Below, piece by piece: positions 33,868 to 44,545 of a stretch of DNA of 64,000 nucleotides. The first letter of the stretch is position 1, and the number at the start of each line of letters is the position of its first letter. The translations under genes were made by a program, and so were the position numbers. A model generated the notes under the pieces. The model worked only from the letters and a program-made list of their open reading frames with translations. It made no database searches and was not told the DNA's origin. Source of the stretch: Scleromitrula shiraiana (Eukaryota; Ascomycota; Leotiomycetes; Helotiales; Sclerotiniaceae); contig JABELC010000003.1 of NCBI GenBank assembly GCA_028455995.1, forward strand, positions 310,001-374,000, in the 5' to 3' direction.

Positions 33868-34743
33868 ATGAGTCCACTTTTCTTCAAAAAAAAGAAGAAG
33901 AACCGGCAACGACAAGAAGATTCCAGACAGGATCCCGGACAAAGTTCGCGTTCACAACAAACCGATCAACCAAGATTGACTGCGAGTCCTGCCCATTCAC
34001 CTGGTTCCAACACCACTCAAGCTCAATCCGCGGATAATCACAGAGATTTGCCTCCTCTTCCACCAGGAGCACAAAGTCCCGTGCCAGTATTTCCTCCTGG
34101 TTCTAGTTGTTGGGCTTACCAATCAATGCATGGGCAGCCTGCAGAAAATCAGAGCAACACTACTGTTCCAAATCCTCCGCCCAATGACGTCCAATCCCCA
34201 GGATACGCCGATACGGCCGGCAACTTATCGTCACCGCCACCTGGATATCAACCTTCATACCAAGGGCAAGCGGATGTACCAACTGGTTATGAAGGATATG
34301 AACAACATTCTCAGCAGGCCTACGGTAGCTCAAGCACTGCACCTACACCCACGACACCGGGGTATGGGAGCGGTATAGTCAAGGAAGATTATGATAATCC
34401 CAGAGGGACTGGCTACGCTAGCGCCAATACTCAACCATTCAGTAGCACAGGATATAGGCAAAATACCAATCAGACCTACAACGAGGTATCGCAATTCGAT
34501 TCACCAAGTTTACCGAGTTCAGAACTATCGTCAACTCGTTCCAGCAGCTCTACAACCGAATCAAATACACCTCAACAAAACGTCGAGAGAGAAAATGATC
34601 GAACTGCCCACGAAAGTACTGCCTCAAGTAGTGCTGCTGTACAGCGAATTCGCCATCGTCGTTCTAATCATAACTTTGCAGGAGCTCTGGGTCGTGATTC
34701 TGTGGATATAAATCGTGAGCGTATGAACAGAAAGAAAAGGTAG
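33868..34743 (+). CDS. Unrecognised disordered protein, island member E
   Basis: Intronless, 291 residues. It starts with a short hydrophobic-basic stretch (MSPLFFKKKKKNRQRQ), followed by a Gln/Ser/Pro/Gly/Tyr-rich low-complexity body (PPPGYQPSYQGQ, GYEGYEQHSQQAYGSS). The C-terminus is basic (RIRHRRSNHNFAGALG...MNRKKR). The body composition resembles prion-like or condensate-forming sequence, but no domain is recognised. The promoter-like block shared with C and D ties it to the family. No CaaX codons follow its stop. Confidence 0.6.
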   Translation: MSPLFFKKKKKNRQRQEDSRQDPGQSSRSQQTDQPRLTASPAHSPGSNTTQAQSADNHRDLPPLPPGAQSPVPVFPPGSSCWAYQSMHGQPAENQSNTTVPNPPPNDVQSPGYADTAGNLSSPPPGYQPSYQGQADVPTGYEGYEQHSQQAYGSSSTAPTPTTPGYGSGIVKEDYDNPRGTGYASANTQPFSSTGYRQNTNQTYNEVSQFDSPSLPSSELSSTRSSSSTTESNTPQQNVERENDRTAHESTASSSAAVQRIRHRRSNHNFAGALGRDSVDINRERMNRKKR

Positions 34744-35272
34744 ACACCATGGTGGGCATTTGCTAACATGAAGATATTTACTGCTTGTGAGGAAAACTAT
34801 TTGTGATTTGATGCAAGTATTGAAATGATGGATGTGATTGTTTAAAGGAGGAAAAAGTGATTAAAAAGTACTCGGTTATGAAAGACCAATATTACTATTA
34901 TTACTATAAGATATTTGAAAATTGTGCTTGATATTGTGTTTCTCCTACGCATTGGAAATCCTACTGGTCTAAATACATAAAAAGGTGAATACTATGGATG
35001 GTCAGTCAAAGAGTCCCACATCTTCAATCACCTTAGATTTAGTAATCAACAGCGACCACGGTAATAATATTATTTCTTCATCTGCGTTAGTATATATAAA
35101 CTACCATATTATCACACTTCAATTCTAGAAATTTACATACAGCATACCGGTACACACCGGCTCATATTACAGCCCAAAAAATAGCAGTTCTTATCCCCAC
35201 CTCGCTTCCATGTGTACTACACTACTGTTGACACCAAACCGAACATCTTCTCCCCATAGCACCATCCTCTCC
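34744..35272. other. Convergent spacer between members E and F
   Basis: 3' UTR-type sequence. The stretch TTTGTGATTTGATGCAAGTATTG (about 34800-34822) is related to the 3' flanks of C and D. No gene was seen. Confidence 0.5.
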
Positions 35273-36544
35273 TCAAGCACTCAACCTCCCCCACAATCCC
35301 CCTCCCAACCTTTTCAACTCCCTCCCCCACAACATAAAAAATATACAATTCTCCCTCCATTCCTCCTGAGTTATATCAAATTCAGCACCGAACTGCGACC
35401 AGTCTTTTTCTTCTTGTATCCATTGCCATACTGTGGGTGGGAGTTTTTGCAAATCTTCAAACCATTGTGTCCAGTTTATGGGGAGCAGTTCGTAATCGTT
35501 AGAGGACGCAGGCTGCTGGGATTCGAGGTCAATTTCTTGGTATACTGGTGCGGGATCGTCGGGTGATTCGAGGGTGGTCTCTTCCCATACTGATATTCGA
35601 AAATTATTCTCGATGCTCTCATTTACATTCACCTCCTTGACTCTCTGCTCGACTTCACCCTCAGCTTCTAATTTATCTTCGGCAAACCAATTTGTTCCAT
35701 CGAAATAATGCCACTCCCCAGTTCCGCACTCCTGTCTGTTTTCTGACAAATCAACAGTTCTAACATTGGCCTCCTCGTTATTCAATATCTTGAAGATTTC
35801 ACAATCATCAAGAATACCCGACCCGAGGTTTTTCTTGGCAAACTGTTCCCGTGCCCATTCGATGGCCCGATTCGCTTTCTTTTCTTCTTGATCTTGTTCT
35901 TCCTCATCATTCGTCCCTTCGAATTTTTCTCTTGCCTCTTCACTAGCAGCTGTAGACTCTATCGAGTACAATTTGGTGTAGTAGCCATCTCTATATCGTT
36001 GCGCGATCTTTTTCTTTGTTGATGGGAATCCTTGCTTTGCTTTCCTATCGGGCTTCCTGATCTTCTCGGGGAGGTTCTGATTTTCTAGGGGCTGACTTGC
36101 GTTCGGTACAGATTCTGGTATTATTGACGCTTGAGGAGTGTCCGTTTGATCCGAGAGCTTTGGAGCACTGACACTACCTGCATCAAGACTTTCTTGAGCT
36201 TCATTCCTAGTTTTATAACCTCGAGTGAATGGGTTCTCCCGATTTGAAGCACCGCTTCTTAGGCACTTGGTTCTTTCAGCTACCGGAGCTGGCTTGATAT
36301 TTGCACCATCAGATGCTTGGTTTCGCGAGAGAGAATGTTCAACCTTTGTGGTATGAAATCTATTCTGAGAGTGGGAGCTATCGCTTACTGAATATTCCTT
36401 AATATGATGATGAACTAAGCGTGGTGATGTGATTTGTATCTCTCTGGGACTCGAAGGTGGACGTTGGAAAGTTTCTTGATGTGCTTGTTCTATAGTCGCA
36501 TCATCAGGGTAAAGAATACCGAAAGAACGTAAGAATGGAAACAT
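35273..36544 (-). CDS. Unrecognised protein F, disordered N-half with folded C-half
   Basis: Intronless, 423 residues from the ATG at 36544 (MFPFLRSFGILYPDD). An upstream in-frame ATG at 36652 overlaps a TATATAT box (about 36651-36657), so the later start is preferred. Residues 1-195 are Ser/Pro/Asn-rich. From about 200 the protein looks ordered: KKKIAQRYRDGYYTKLYSIE, an acidic stretch, EEKKANRAIEWAREQFAKK, then GTGEWHYFDGTNWFAED, and a Trp-rich end (LPINWTQWFEDLQ, TVWQWIQEEKDW). The AIEWAR...YFDGTNW layout resembles protein G. The family is not recognised. Confidence 0.55.
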   Translation of the reverse strand: MFPFLRSFGILYPDDATIEQAHQETFQRPPSSPREIQITSPRLVHHHIKEYSVSDSSHSQNRFHTTKVEHSLSRNQASDGANIKPAPVAERTKCLRSGASNRENPFTRGYKTRNEAQESLDAGSVSAPKLSDQTDTPQASIIPESVPNASQPLENQNLPEKIRKPDRKAKQGFPSTKKKIAQRYRDGYYTKLYSIESTAASEEAREKFEGTNDEEEQDQEEKKANRAIEWAREQFAKKNLGSGILDDCEIFKILNNEEANVRTVDLSENRQECGTGEWHYFDGTNWFAEDKLEAEGEVEQRVKEVNVNESIENNFRISVWEETTLESPDDPAPVYQEIDLESQQPASSNDYELLPINWTQWFEDLQKLPPTVWQWIQEEKDWSQFGAEFDITQEEWRENCIFFMLWGRELKRLGGGLWGRLSA

Positions 36545-37271
36545 TTTATTTTGTTTTGACAAAGTAAAATGTGTTAGCTTGGGATATATTTGAATATCTA
36601 TAACGTTTTGATACAATCTGTTGAAGTTAAATACGAAGATAATAGGAGGCATATATAGGTGTGAGGATCTGACTCAAGTGAGTAGTTGAGATAATCCTGA
36701 CTGTGAGTATACAAAATGACTGCAGCAGCTGCATGACTGAAATTTAACATGGTTTTCGTATAGTATAGTCAGCTGTAATAAGTTTTAGTAGGTAAATACT
36801 CTACCTAGGAATGACCATCTTTGTAAAAGTATGAAAGTCATGAACGAAGAAGGAACTATTGTTGGCTTTATTGCTTTCGTATGATTGTTCATTCGTGCGC
36901 AGTCGTATGATTTCGATTGAATCATAGATATATTTGATTGACAGAAACAAGACTATGATAGTTATTTGAGTGCACAGTATGTCTTGTTGAGCGGTCGACC
37001 TTTGCCTCATTTGTTTGTCTCGATTTTGCTTGAAAACTTGATTCCTAAGATTGATACGTATATTTTACATGAAGTAGTCAAGAAGGCTATACATCATAAG
37101 CCAAAAAAGCAAAAGCTAAAAACTTGGAGAATCAACCCGACACTTGAAAGTACTTCCAGGAATTTTCTCATTTTACCCCCGTTCTCTTTGCTATATTGAT
37201 TCCAATCAATAACCAACGTCTACCCAATTAAAAGAACCTATTAGGGATACTTTTTGAATTTCTTTGCGATT
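36545..37271. other. Spacer between F and G
   Basis: F promoter (TATATAT near 36651-36657) and 3' flank of G. Short open frames here lack support. Confidence 0.5.
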
Positions 37272-38129
37272 TTACTCGACAACACCTGGTTCGCAAAACC
37301 CCACCTCGCCAAAACTCAGTCTTCCTGTTCCCCTCCTCCCACGTACACCACAATTGCAGTCCTCAGCAAAATACAACTCTGCCTCACATCTACCTGGTAA
37401 AGTTGTATTTCTTCCCAAAGCCAAACCTCCATTTAGCTCATCATAGTCATTATGGTCCACTAGCTCACTCGCACTCCCTGTACCATCCAGTCTAACACTC
37501 CACCGACCATCATACCTCCTAATCCCTCTACACAGCCTCTCATGCGCCGCATATCCCGCATCAAACAATCTCAAGATCTGATAATCTTTCATCTCACCCA
37601 CTATACGTCCTTTCTCATTTTTCTGCCCAACCATATCCTTACCAACACCAAATCCTAATAATGTTCTTGCAAATTCTATATCCTGATTTACTTTCTCTTC
37701 GATGAGTTTCTCAAAACGAGGATTATTGATATGACAGCGCAGATAAGGTGGGATTCGACGGATATAGCGTTCGTAGAGAACTTCTCTGGTTTGGTGAAAG
37801 GATTTGGGAAAGGAACAGTTGTTGTGATTATGTCTATGCTTAAGCCTGCCAGGTTCGAGTGAGGGTCGAGAGATACTGGCTAAGCTTCGTGAAGATTGCT
37901 GTGATGCTGAAGCATAGGTCTCCTCAGAGGAGGATGGAGGTCTTGATTCTGGTTCTCTAGGAATCTTATAGAGAGGTTCTAGCGCATGATGCGGGGGAAT
38001 CGAGGGCGGAGTTGAAATAGCGACACTATAGCGAGGTGGTAGATCGGCCTCAGAATCTGTTTCGTGCATGATTGGAAGATAAATTTGAAGAGACTTTTGC
38101 GGACTGGAATAAGATTGGCATGTGAGCAT
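37272..38129 (-). CDS. Unrecognised protein G, possible relative of F
   Basis: Intronless, 285 residues from 38129, or 265 from the second ATG at 38069 (MHETDSEADLPPRYS). The first ~95 residues are Pro/Ser-rich. The rest looks folded: HQTREVLYERYIRRIPPYL, EEKVNQDIEFARTLLGFG, MKDYQILRLFDAGYAAHERL, GIRRYDGRWSVRLDGTGS and a Cys/Gly-rich end (CEAELYFAEDCNCGVRG). EEKxNxxIE(F/W)AR and YDGxW have counterparts in F at similar spacing, so the two may be diverged tandem paralogues. No function is assigned. Confidence 0.5.
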   Translation of the reverse strand: MLTCQSYSSPQKSLQIYLPIMHETDSEADLPPRYSVAISTPPSIPPHHALEPLYKIPREPESRPPSSSEETYASASQQSSRSLASISRPSLEPGRLKHRHNHNNCSFPKSFHQTREVLYERYIRRIPPYLRCHINNPRFEKLIEEKVNQDIEFARTLLGFGVGKDMVGQKNEKGRIVGEMKDYQILRLFDAGYAAHERLCRGIRRYDGRWSVRLDGTGSASELVDHNDYDELNGGLALGRNTTLPGRCEAELYFAEDCNCGVRGRRGTGRLSFGEVGFCEPGVVE

Positions 38130-38868
38130 CTGACGTAAACGCTTTAGTGAAGGAAAGTAGTCGATTATTATTGTGAGAGTGGTTTGCTTCTGATGATAGG
38201 GATTATTGGGCTGCTCCTACTTCGCGGATTTCAAATACTCGTACTGATACAATGCTCAAGTAAGGCTGCTGGGCCGATTTTGGTTATTGAAGTTGAAGAG
38301 TTGAGGCTCCATCCAAGGTTCATATAGATGTCGAGTCTGGGATGACTCCTGAGTGAGTAATTGTCGATGCATCATCGTGTATCACTGCATTGAAACAGTC
38401 AACATGAGGATCAAATCACTAGTGAGTCAATGATTGAATAATCACATGTGCCAAGTATTCAAGTCAATATGCAGTATGAGGTATATATACAGGCCCATCA
38501 GATGAATTAATATAAATAAGGAGATAAGGAATAACTTTTAGTATTAGTTCAGGCTGGTATAAATTACAGTCCACACATGTTTGGAAAAACAATGAGCTGG
38601 ATCCATGATCCTGATTAAGACATTGAATTAGTAAATGGGCATGTACGTGTTGAGCTATGTATGATCATTCAACTGAATCCGGCCACTTAAGTCTTTTAAA
38701 CTACAAGACTGCAATCCGAATTTCCTTTTTTTATTGATAATGACAAACACACAATTTTCTATCCAGTCCACCCTCAATAAACCAATCCCCACAAAGAAAG
38801 AAACGGATGCCAATATCCTCATAGCCGTCTAACATAGCTTAACACCCCAAGATGGTAGACCCAGCCAC
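38130..38868. other. Intergenic, nothing recognised
   Basis: AT-rich sequence upstream of G. A GTATATATAC TATA-like site lies near 38480 but is about 350 bp from the G start. Confidence 0.45.
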
Positions 38869-39432
38869 TCATGCTCCAGCCGTAGAAATTCTCAAAGCAC
38901 TTTTTATACTGATTAAAGCAGAGGAACCTGTGGTCGGTGAAGCCAGCTTTCTTTTCTCTGACAGTTCTGGTTCATCGGAATCTTCGGGTGGTGGTGGACT
39001 GCCTAACAACTCAAAGTGAGTATATACGTGCTGTGTGACACTAATAGAACTTGGTTGAGATCTTCTTCTGGGTTTGGATTTTGTTGGTGAAAGCTTGGAG
39101 GGAGAGGCTTGAGGAAGAGATATGTTGGTTGCCATTCTCGAGGATTCGTGACTTGCTATTTGTTCTTCAGGTGTGGTTTCGCCGTCTGTGATGCGAGGTG
39201 TCATAAGTGTTTGTACGAGGTTGAAGAATGAGGACTCGTTCCAGACACTCAAGCAACTTTCTGCGAGTTTATCGAGAAACCGAATGCTAGCACTATGTAG
39301 GAAGTGTTTTGAAAGAAGTTGCGTAGGGGCAGATATTTGTATTGGTTTAATTTCTTTGTCTGTGTTTGATTTAAGTTCTGGATTGGGGAGGGAAAAGAAT
39401 TCAAAATTTGTGAAAGTGTTGTAATAGGGGGA
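38869..39432 (-). pseudogene. Coding-like open frame without an upstream ATG
   Basis: An open frame of 187 codons. The first part reads like an ordered helix (HSASIRFLDKLAESCLSVW, then FFNLVQTLMTPR). The rest is Ser/Pro-rich (SPSKLSPTKSKPRRRSQPSS) and ends ISIKSALRISTAGA. It is preceded by TGA (39435-39433), and the first in-frame ATG is at MTPR, inside the conserved-looking helix. No convincing acceptor lies near the 5' edge. It may be the last exon of a gene whose first exon I cannot place, or a relic. Confidence 0.35.
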
Positions 39433-40551
39433 TCAGGAAGGTTTAGGGGAGTAGAAGAGAAACGTTGCTCAGTTTGATCTTCTCGTACGAGCAGAATTTA
39501 TGAATCAGACCACCTGAATTTTGTAGCGCGAATCAGAATGAGAATTTGAATGAGAATTTCTCGGGGCTAATAGTTCCCGAGGAGGTAAAGATAGTTGACT
39601 CACAGATAGAAATTGAAGTCTTTCCCAGCACGGCGACTTGTTTGTATTGTAAATTTAGTAGATTCTGTAGATGAGCAAGAATTTGCTCATGGAAGTATAA
39701 TTTATCCCTCGAAGATCATGCGCGCGAAGGAAAAGGCGGCTACCTCAAAATCCCATATCTCCATTCACATTTGCATTCACTACAAAATCCCAATCACATC
39801 GTAGGAACTACCATACGCCTCGACAATACTTCTTAACGTCATAAAATCAAACCGCCAATTTCTTTAGATGAATGCCAGCCGTCTCTTACCAAAGGCATAT
39901 TGCATCTATTGCATGCTAATTCCTGACCCTGTAGACTTCCTCGTTCAGTGGTAATTAGATGAGGACGAAGTAACTTGACTGTCGGCAAAAGAGAAATTGA
40001 AGAAGTGAATGTGACCGCTGAAGAAGTTGTTAAAATCCTTCTACGAATGTTCACAAAACTAGTAATTCAAAAAATCGTACATTTTGACCGAAGTTCAATG
40101 GATGTATAGAACTTTCTATACAGTTTTATCGTAACATCACAAAGTGCATCGTAATTATTCATTGCCAGAATTCTAAACTTGTATCGCACGGAAACAGATG
40201 CCTTACCAAAGTGTTAATATCATTGCTGACACACCGATGGCTTCGTAAAATGTAGGATAGGTTAAAAAAGAAAGCAAAGCCGAGATACCTTTTGAATCAA
40301 ATTGTGCAAGCCCTAACTGCGCAAAACCAAAAGTATAACTTTGAAAGGAACTTCAACCATGAATCATTAAATATTTCTATTTGACTTATAAACAACACGA
40401 AGAAAGCTCGGATGGTACCTTGATCTCAATAGAAAAGAGGCATGTCTTGAAAACCCAGCAAACAAACTATCAAGGAAAGCGAGTCGTGAGCAGCATTAGA
40501 CCTTGATCATAATCTCTAACCACGTGCTGCGCACTTGATGAAGCAATCTGT
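39433..40551. other. Mostly intergenic with one small unassigned open frame
   Basis: On the minus strand 40054-39839 is open and contains GQELACNRCNMPLVRDGWHSS, which has a Cys-X2-Cys pair, but it lacks an ATG and starts after a possible TACTAG acceptor. It could be an exon fragment. Nothing else was recognised. Confidence 0.35.
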
Positions 40552-41532
40552 TCAACACCACATCCTCGCTTTCAATCCTTCCTCTATTGCCCTCACCATC
40601 TCCTCTTCCCCAACAAGCCTTGCATACTCCGCAGCACTTCCAAGCAGATCCTTGATTTCCGGATTCGCCCCATTCTCCAACAAACACTTCACTCGCTCCA
40701 CCGCCCTCGTTATAACCGCATAGACAGTCGGATATTTCGCCGTCTTAGTGAACCCCACTTCCTCTTTATTTACATCTGCCCCACGACTAATCAACATCCG
40801 CATTATTGGAAGCCGACCTTTATCATATTTCTTATCCGCCATCAAACGCCCATCGTTATTATCCATATGACTTGGTAGCAAACCTGCTGCTTTATGTAAA
40901 GGAATTCCGCTGTGGATGTCAGCGCCGGCATCCAATAACAGTCGTACGTCTTCAAGACTACCGATCCGTGCGGCTTCTTCAAGTGCATCACATGTGCTTA
41001 GAACAATTCCTATTGAACTGTCGTGCCTCACGGGAGAATTGAGATCAGCCCCATATTCAAGGAACCATTTCAGAAGACTAATATCGGTGACGACAGAAGG
41101 CAACAAAGTGTGGCCGCCGTCTCGGTATGGGGTATTGGGAGTCCAGCCATACGTGGAAATTAATTCAGAAAGCTCGATTTGCTCATGGTTAGGGGCGGAG
41201 AGAATTTAGTAGGGGGTTCGTTGAGCGACGGGTGCACCGCACAAGAGAATATAGCGAGAAATCTCGATGCTACCGCTGTGGAGGGCGTGGACGAGTCCGA
41301 AATGTAGAAACCGGGGTTCCAAGTGGATATAAGCTTCGACCGTGGAACGGGTACAACTTTGACATAACCGCGTGTACTGGTTGAGATAGGCTGGTGGTTT
41401 CGTTGAGTAGTTCAGGTCGTTGGGATGTTGCATGGGTATGTCGGGATCAGCAATGTCGAAATCAACTATTGTGGTAATTTGGTGTATGGGCCCTGATTGG
41501 CAAAGTTGAGTGACAGTCTTAGGTAGACTCAT
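40552..41532 (-). pseudogene. Ankyrin-repeat protein interrupted by one in-frame TAA
   Basis: From ATG 41532 (MSLPKTVTQLCQSGP) the frame runs to TAA at 41208-41206, then continues in the same frame to the stop at 40552, giving 325 sense codons. Ankyrin units on both sides: FGLVHALHSGSIEISRYILL before the stop, then LLKWFLEYGADLNSP, ALEEAARIGSLEDVRLLLDA, GIPLHKAAG, PIMRMLISRGADVN and RVKCLLENGANPEIKDL. The residues around the stop (APVAQRTPY and ILSAPNHEQIELSEL) fit one continuous protein. No good donor/acceptor pair removes the stop, though CTAAC...ATGAG just after it could serve as a 3' splice site. Probably a recent pseudogene. Confidence 0.65.
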
Positions 41533-42116
41533 GACTGAATTTCGATGTAACTATAACAGAGAAATAGCAAACTCTTTCCGTATAGTAAATTCGCTGTTTG
41601 TAAGGCAATTGTGATGCTTTAATGATACTTATTTAGTATGATTGATGGTTATCAATGATGGATCACAATTAGAACAGCTGAGGATGAGATAGAAAATGTA
41701 TAAAAACTCTTGAGCAAAAAACGTGTTTTGGTTAATATTATAAGAGTGTTCAATTTGATCTTTGCAGAAGGTTACAAAAAGAGTATCAGTTGTAGGCTAC
41801 ATGACGTGTATCGCTATTTTCGTATTCCAACCCCCAGAATACCGTATATTTTATTTGGAGAGTCACTTGAAACTTTGATGTAAGTTTTTGGGGATTAGGT
41901 TTAGCTTTAATGCCAGATATGTTCCAATCAAACGAAAAACGATTCTGGAAGAACTACATAACCCTCAGGAGTCACGTTGAGAATCCCATAGGTAAAGCTT
42001 ACAGATCGAAAAGAGAGGAAGAACTCTTAGGCAGGGAAACCGGGCAAGTTATTAGAAACAAATGTCTTTCTCTAAGCACGAGCTTCATTGACATCTATAT
42101 ACAACGAGTTTAAAAT
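41533..42116. other. Intergenic, nothing recognised
   Basis: Upstream of the ankyrin gene and downstream of ADE2. TGTATAAAAACTC near 41697 resembles the TATA context of the island genes but has no plus-strand gene behind it. Confidence 0.45.
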
Positions 42117-43949
42117 CTAATAATCCTTCCATCCCACGCTCTCTAATCTCCCCTTTTTGCCTACGACTTCATCCTCCATCGTCTGCATGTAGTTCTCCAA
42201 TTTCTCAAAGATAACATCATCGCTCGTTCCCAATATCCTTGCTGCCAACAAGGCTGCATTTACGCTGTTATTGATCGCTACCGTAGCAACTGGTACTCCT
42301 CTTGGCATTTGCACTATGCTTAAAAGAGAGTCCATTCCGTCTAATGTACTTCCTTTTACCGGCACACCGATAACAGGTAATGCCGTTTGCGCAGCTATCA
42401 TACCTGGTAAATGGGCGGCTCCACCAGCAGCGGCAATGATTACCTTGAAGCCGTTTGAGGCTGCGTCGCTGGCAAATTGTGACATGAGGAGAGGTGTACG
42501 GTGAGCGGAAGTTATGGTAAGGTGATAAGGAATTTGGAGGGAGTCAAAGATGGCGAGACCGGGTTTGAGAATTGGAAGGTCGGAATCGGAACCCATTGTT
42601 ACGGCAACTAGCTTTTGCTGTGTGGACAGGGAAGTTGAAGGAGTGGAAGTTGAGGGTGAAGGAAGGCCTTTACGTTCGGCTCGGATGATATCGGCAAGTG
42701 TGATTAGGGGGTTGATGAGCAGAGAAGCTTGGCTCATGGAAGATCCAATTACGGTTATATGGCCAATCTTCCGGGCAGGTTTGGGTTCCTTGCCGTACAT
42801 ATGGAGGTTTGCTGTAGGAATGGCTGCAGCACGTTGCATTAATTCTTTGTGAGAATCATCAGAGGAGCCGCCGAGGATGTTCAGCATGATGGTTGCGGGA
42901 AACATGGATGGAATGACTGAATTGGGGAAGGAAGGCATGATCCCTAGGATGGATAGAAGTTGAGCTTTGTATTGCGACATTGTAGGACAAGCTTCAATTG
43001 TGTAATGACCGGAGCTGTTGTGGTGTTAGTTGATTTTTGATTGCTTCTGTGACTCTTGAGACTTACTTGTGAGGTCGAGGTGCAATTTCGTTAACCAAGA
43101 GTTGGCCATCCTCCATTACAAACATCTCAACACCAAAGACACCTTTGCCCCAAAGACTGCCTACAGCCTTACGCGCGAGCTCTTGCGCCTTCTGCTGAAT
43201 TGATTTTGAGATTTCCCTTGCTGGTGCATATACCAATTTGCATATGCTGTCCTCATGTATTGTTTCAACCACCGGGTATGCGATCGTAGAGCTTCCGTCT
43301 GTTGATACGTCGTTCTCAGTCTTCACAACCATAACAGCAAGCTCCATTTTGAAACTAGCCCATTTTTCGGCGTATAACGATCTATCCTTCAGCACTTCCA
43401 AGGCATTCTGAATATCCGACTCCGATTTCACGGGGCAATTCCCTCTTCCATCGTATGCGTCTTTCCTTGCTTTAAGCATAAATGGGTATCCGTGTGTGCG
43501 TCCAAAGTCTTCGAGGTGTCCAGCTTCCACAGCCTGCGAGACTGCCGTTTGTACTCCCGCCTTTGTAAGATGTTCCTTCTGAAGATATTTGTCCTGAATA
43601 ACACGCAAGGTCTTCCAGCCTATATTGAGATCAACATTGTACCCGCAAAGAATCTTGCCATAAAATGCTTACTAGGTTGTACTTCTACACCAGCATTTGC
43701 AAGCTCCTCCAAGACCACTGTATCGACATGCTCAATTTCCACAGTCAGAACATCAACCTTCTCTGCCAATTCGCGTATCTTTTTCGCATCAATGAATGAG
43801 CCGTCGACATGGTCGTTCTTTGCATTGACTTGTTTCGCAGGTGAATTTGGTGCATCGAGAATTATAACTTTGATTCCTAGCGGGTTCGCAGCTTCGCAGA
43901 GCATCTGCCCGAGTTGCCCTCCTCCTAAAAGTCCTATCGTTTTCTCCAT
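42117..43949 (-). CDS. ADE2: Phosphoribosylaminoimidazole carboxylase (AIR carboxylase, PurK-PurE fusion)
   Basis: Converts AIR to CAIR in de novo purine synthesis. Exons 43949-43673, 43619-43067 and 43014-42117 encode 575 residues, close to the 571 of yeast Ade2. Introns are 53 and 52 nt with GTAAGC and GTAAGT donors. The N-terminal PurK-like ATP-grasp part has GLLGGGQLGQML near the start, KARKDAYDGRGN (142-153) and NEIAPRPHNSGHYTIEAC across the second junction. The C-terminal PurE-like part carries VTMGSDSDLP (415-424), ITSAHRTP (444-451) and AAGGAAHLPGMIA. Both domains look intact and the reading frame is continuous. Confidence 0.95.
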
Positions 43950-44545
43950 GGCGGGGTTGATGGCGGGGTTGATGTGTTTTTATTAGAAAAATTTGTCTGA
44001 TGTGTAGGGGGGTAATAAAAATATTGAAGTGGGGGTGGAGCATCAATCTACTAGGTAAACCTGGTGGACTAGTATAGTACTACCTGCATACATCGTAGGT
44101 ATGTAACTAACTATGTACCTACCTACTACATACGTAGGTACTCGTGGTCACGCGAACATTTATTGAGGGTATTCATAAGTAATAATCTTTAAATATGCTC
44201 ACATTTCGATCTGATGGTATCCTCGTAGCGTGGCGCAGATAAGAGGATCATGCACGCGGCAAGGAGTCTTACAATTTTCGCATTACTGAACATGTCTGGT
44301 ACGTTGTGATTTGAACACAATTGATTGATCTAAGTTATATACCTAATAGGTAACTAAGTGATTCAATTTACCACCTGCCAACCGATAAATCCATTACGCC
44401 ATATGTAAGCCCCCAGATTTTCAGAATATAAGTTGTTGAAGTAATTGCATAACCAGGTGAGGCAATATACCACGCGAAGCTGCTCCCTTAATAAAATAGT
44501 GACCCACCATTTGGGTCGCTCCGTTGGTTGAGAAAACCATACTTT
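43950..44545. other. ADE2-CstF64 spacer
   Basis: ADE2 promoter side and CstF64 3' flank. GTAGGT/TACCTACC-type short direct and inverted repeats occur at about 44070-44145. No gene was seen. Confidence 0.5.

Noticed and set aside
36545..36652. Upstream ATG at 36652 as the start of protein F
   Set aside because: It overlaps a TATATAT box, so transcription should begin downstream of it; the ATG at 36544 fits better.
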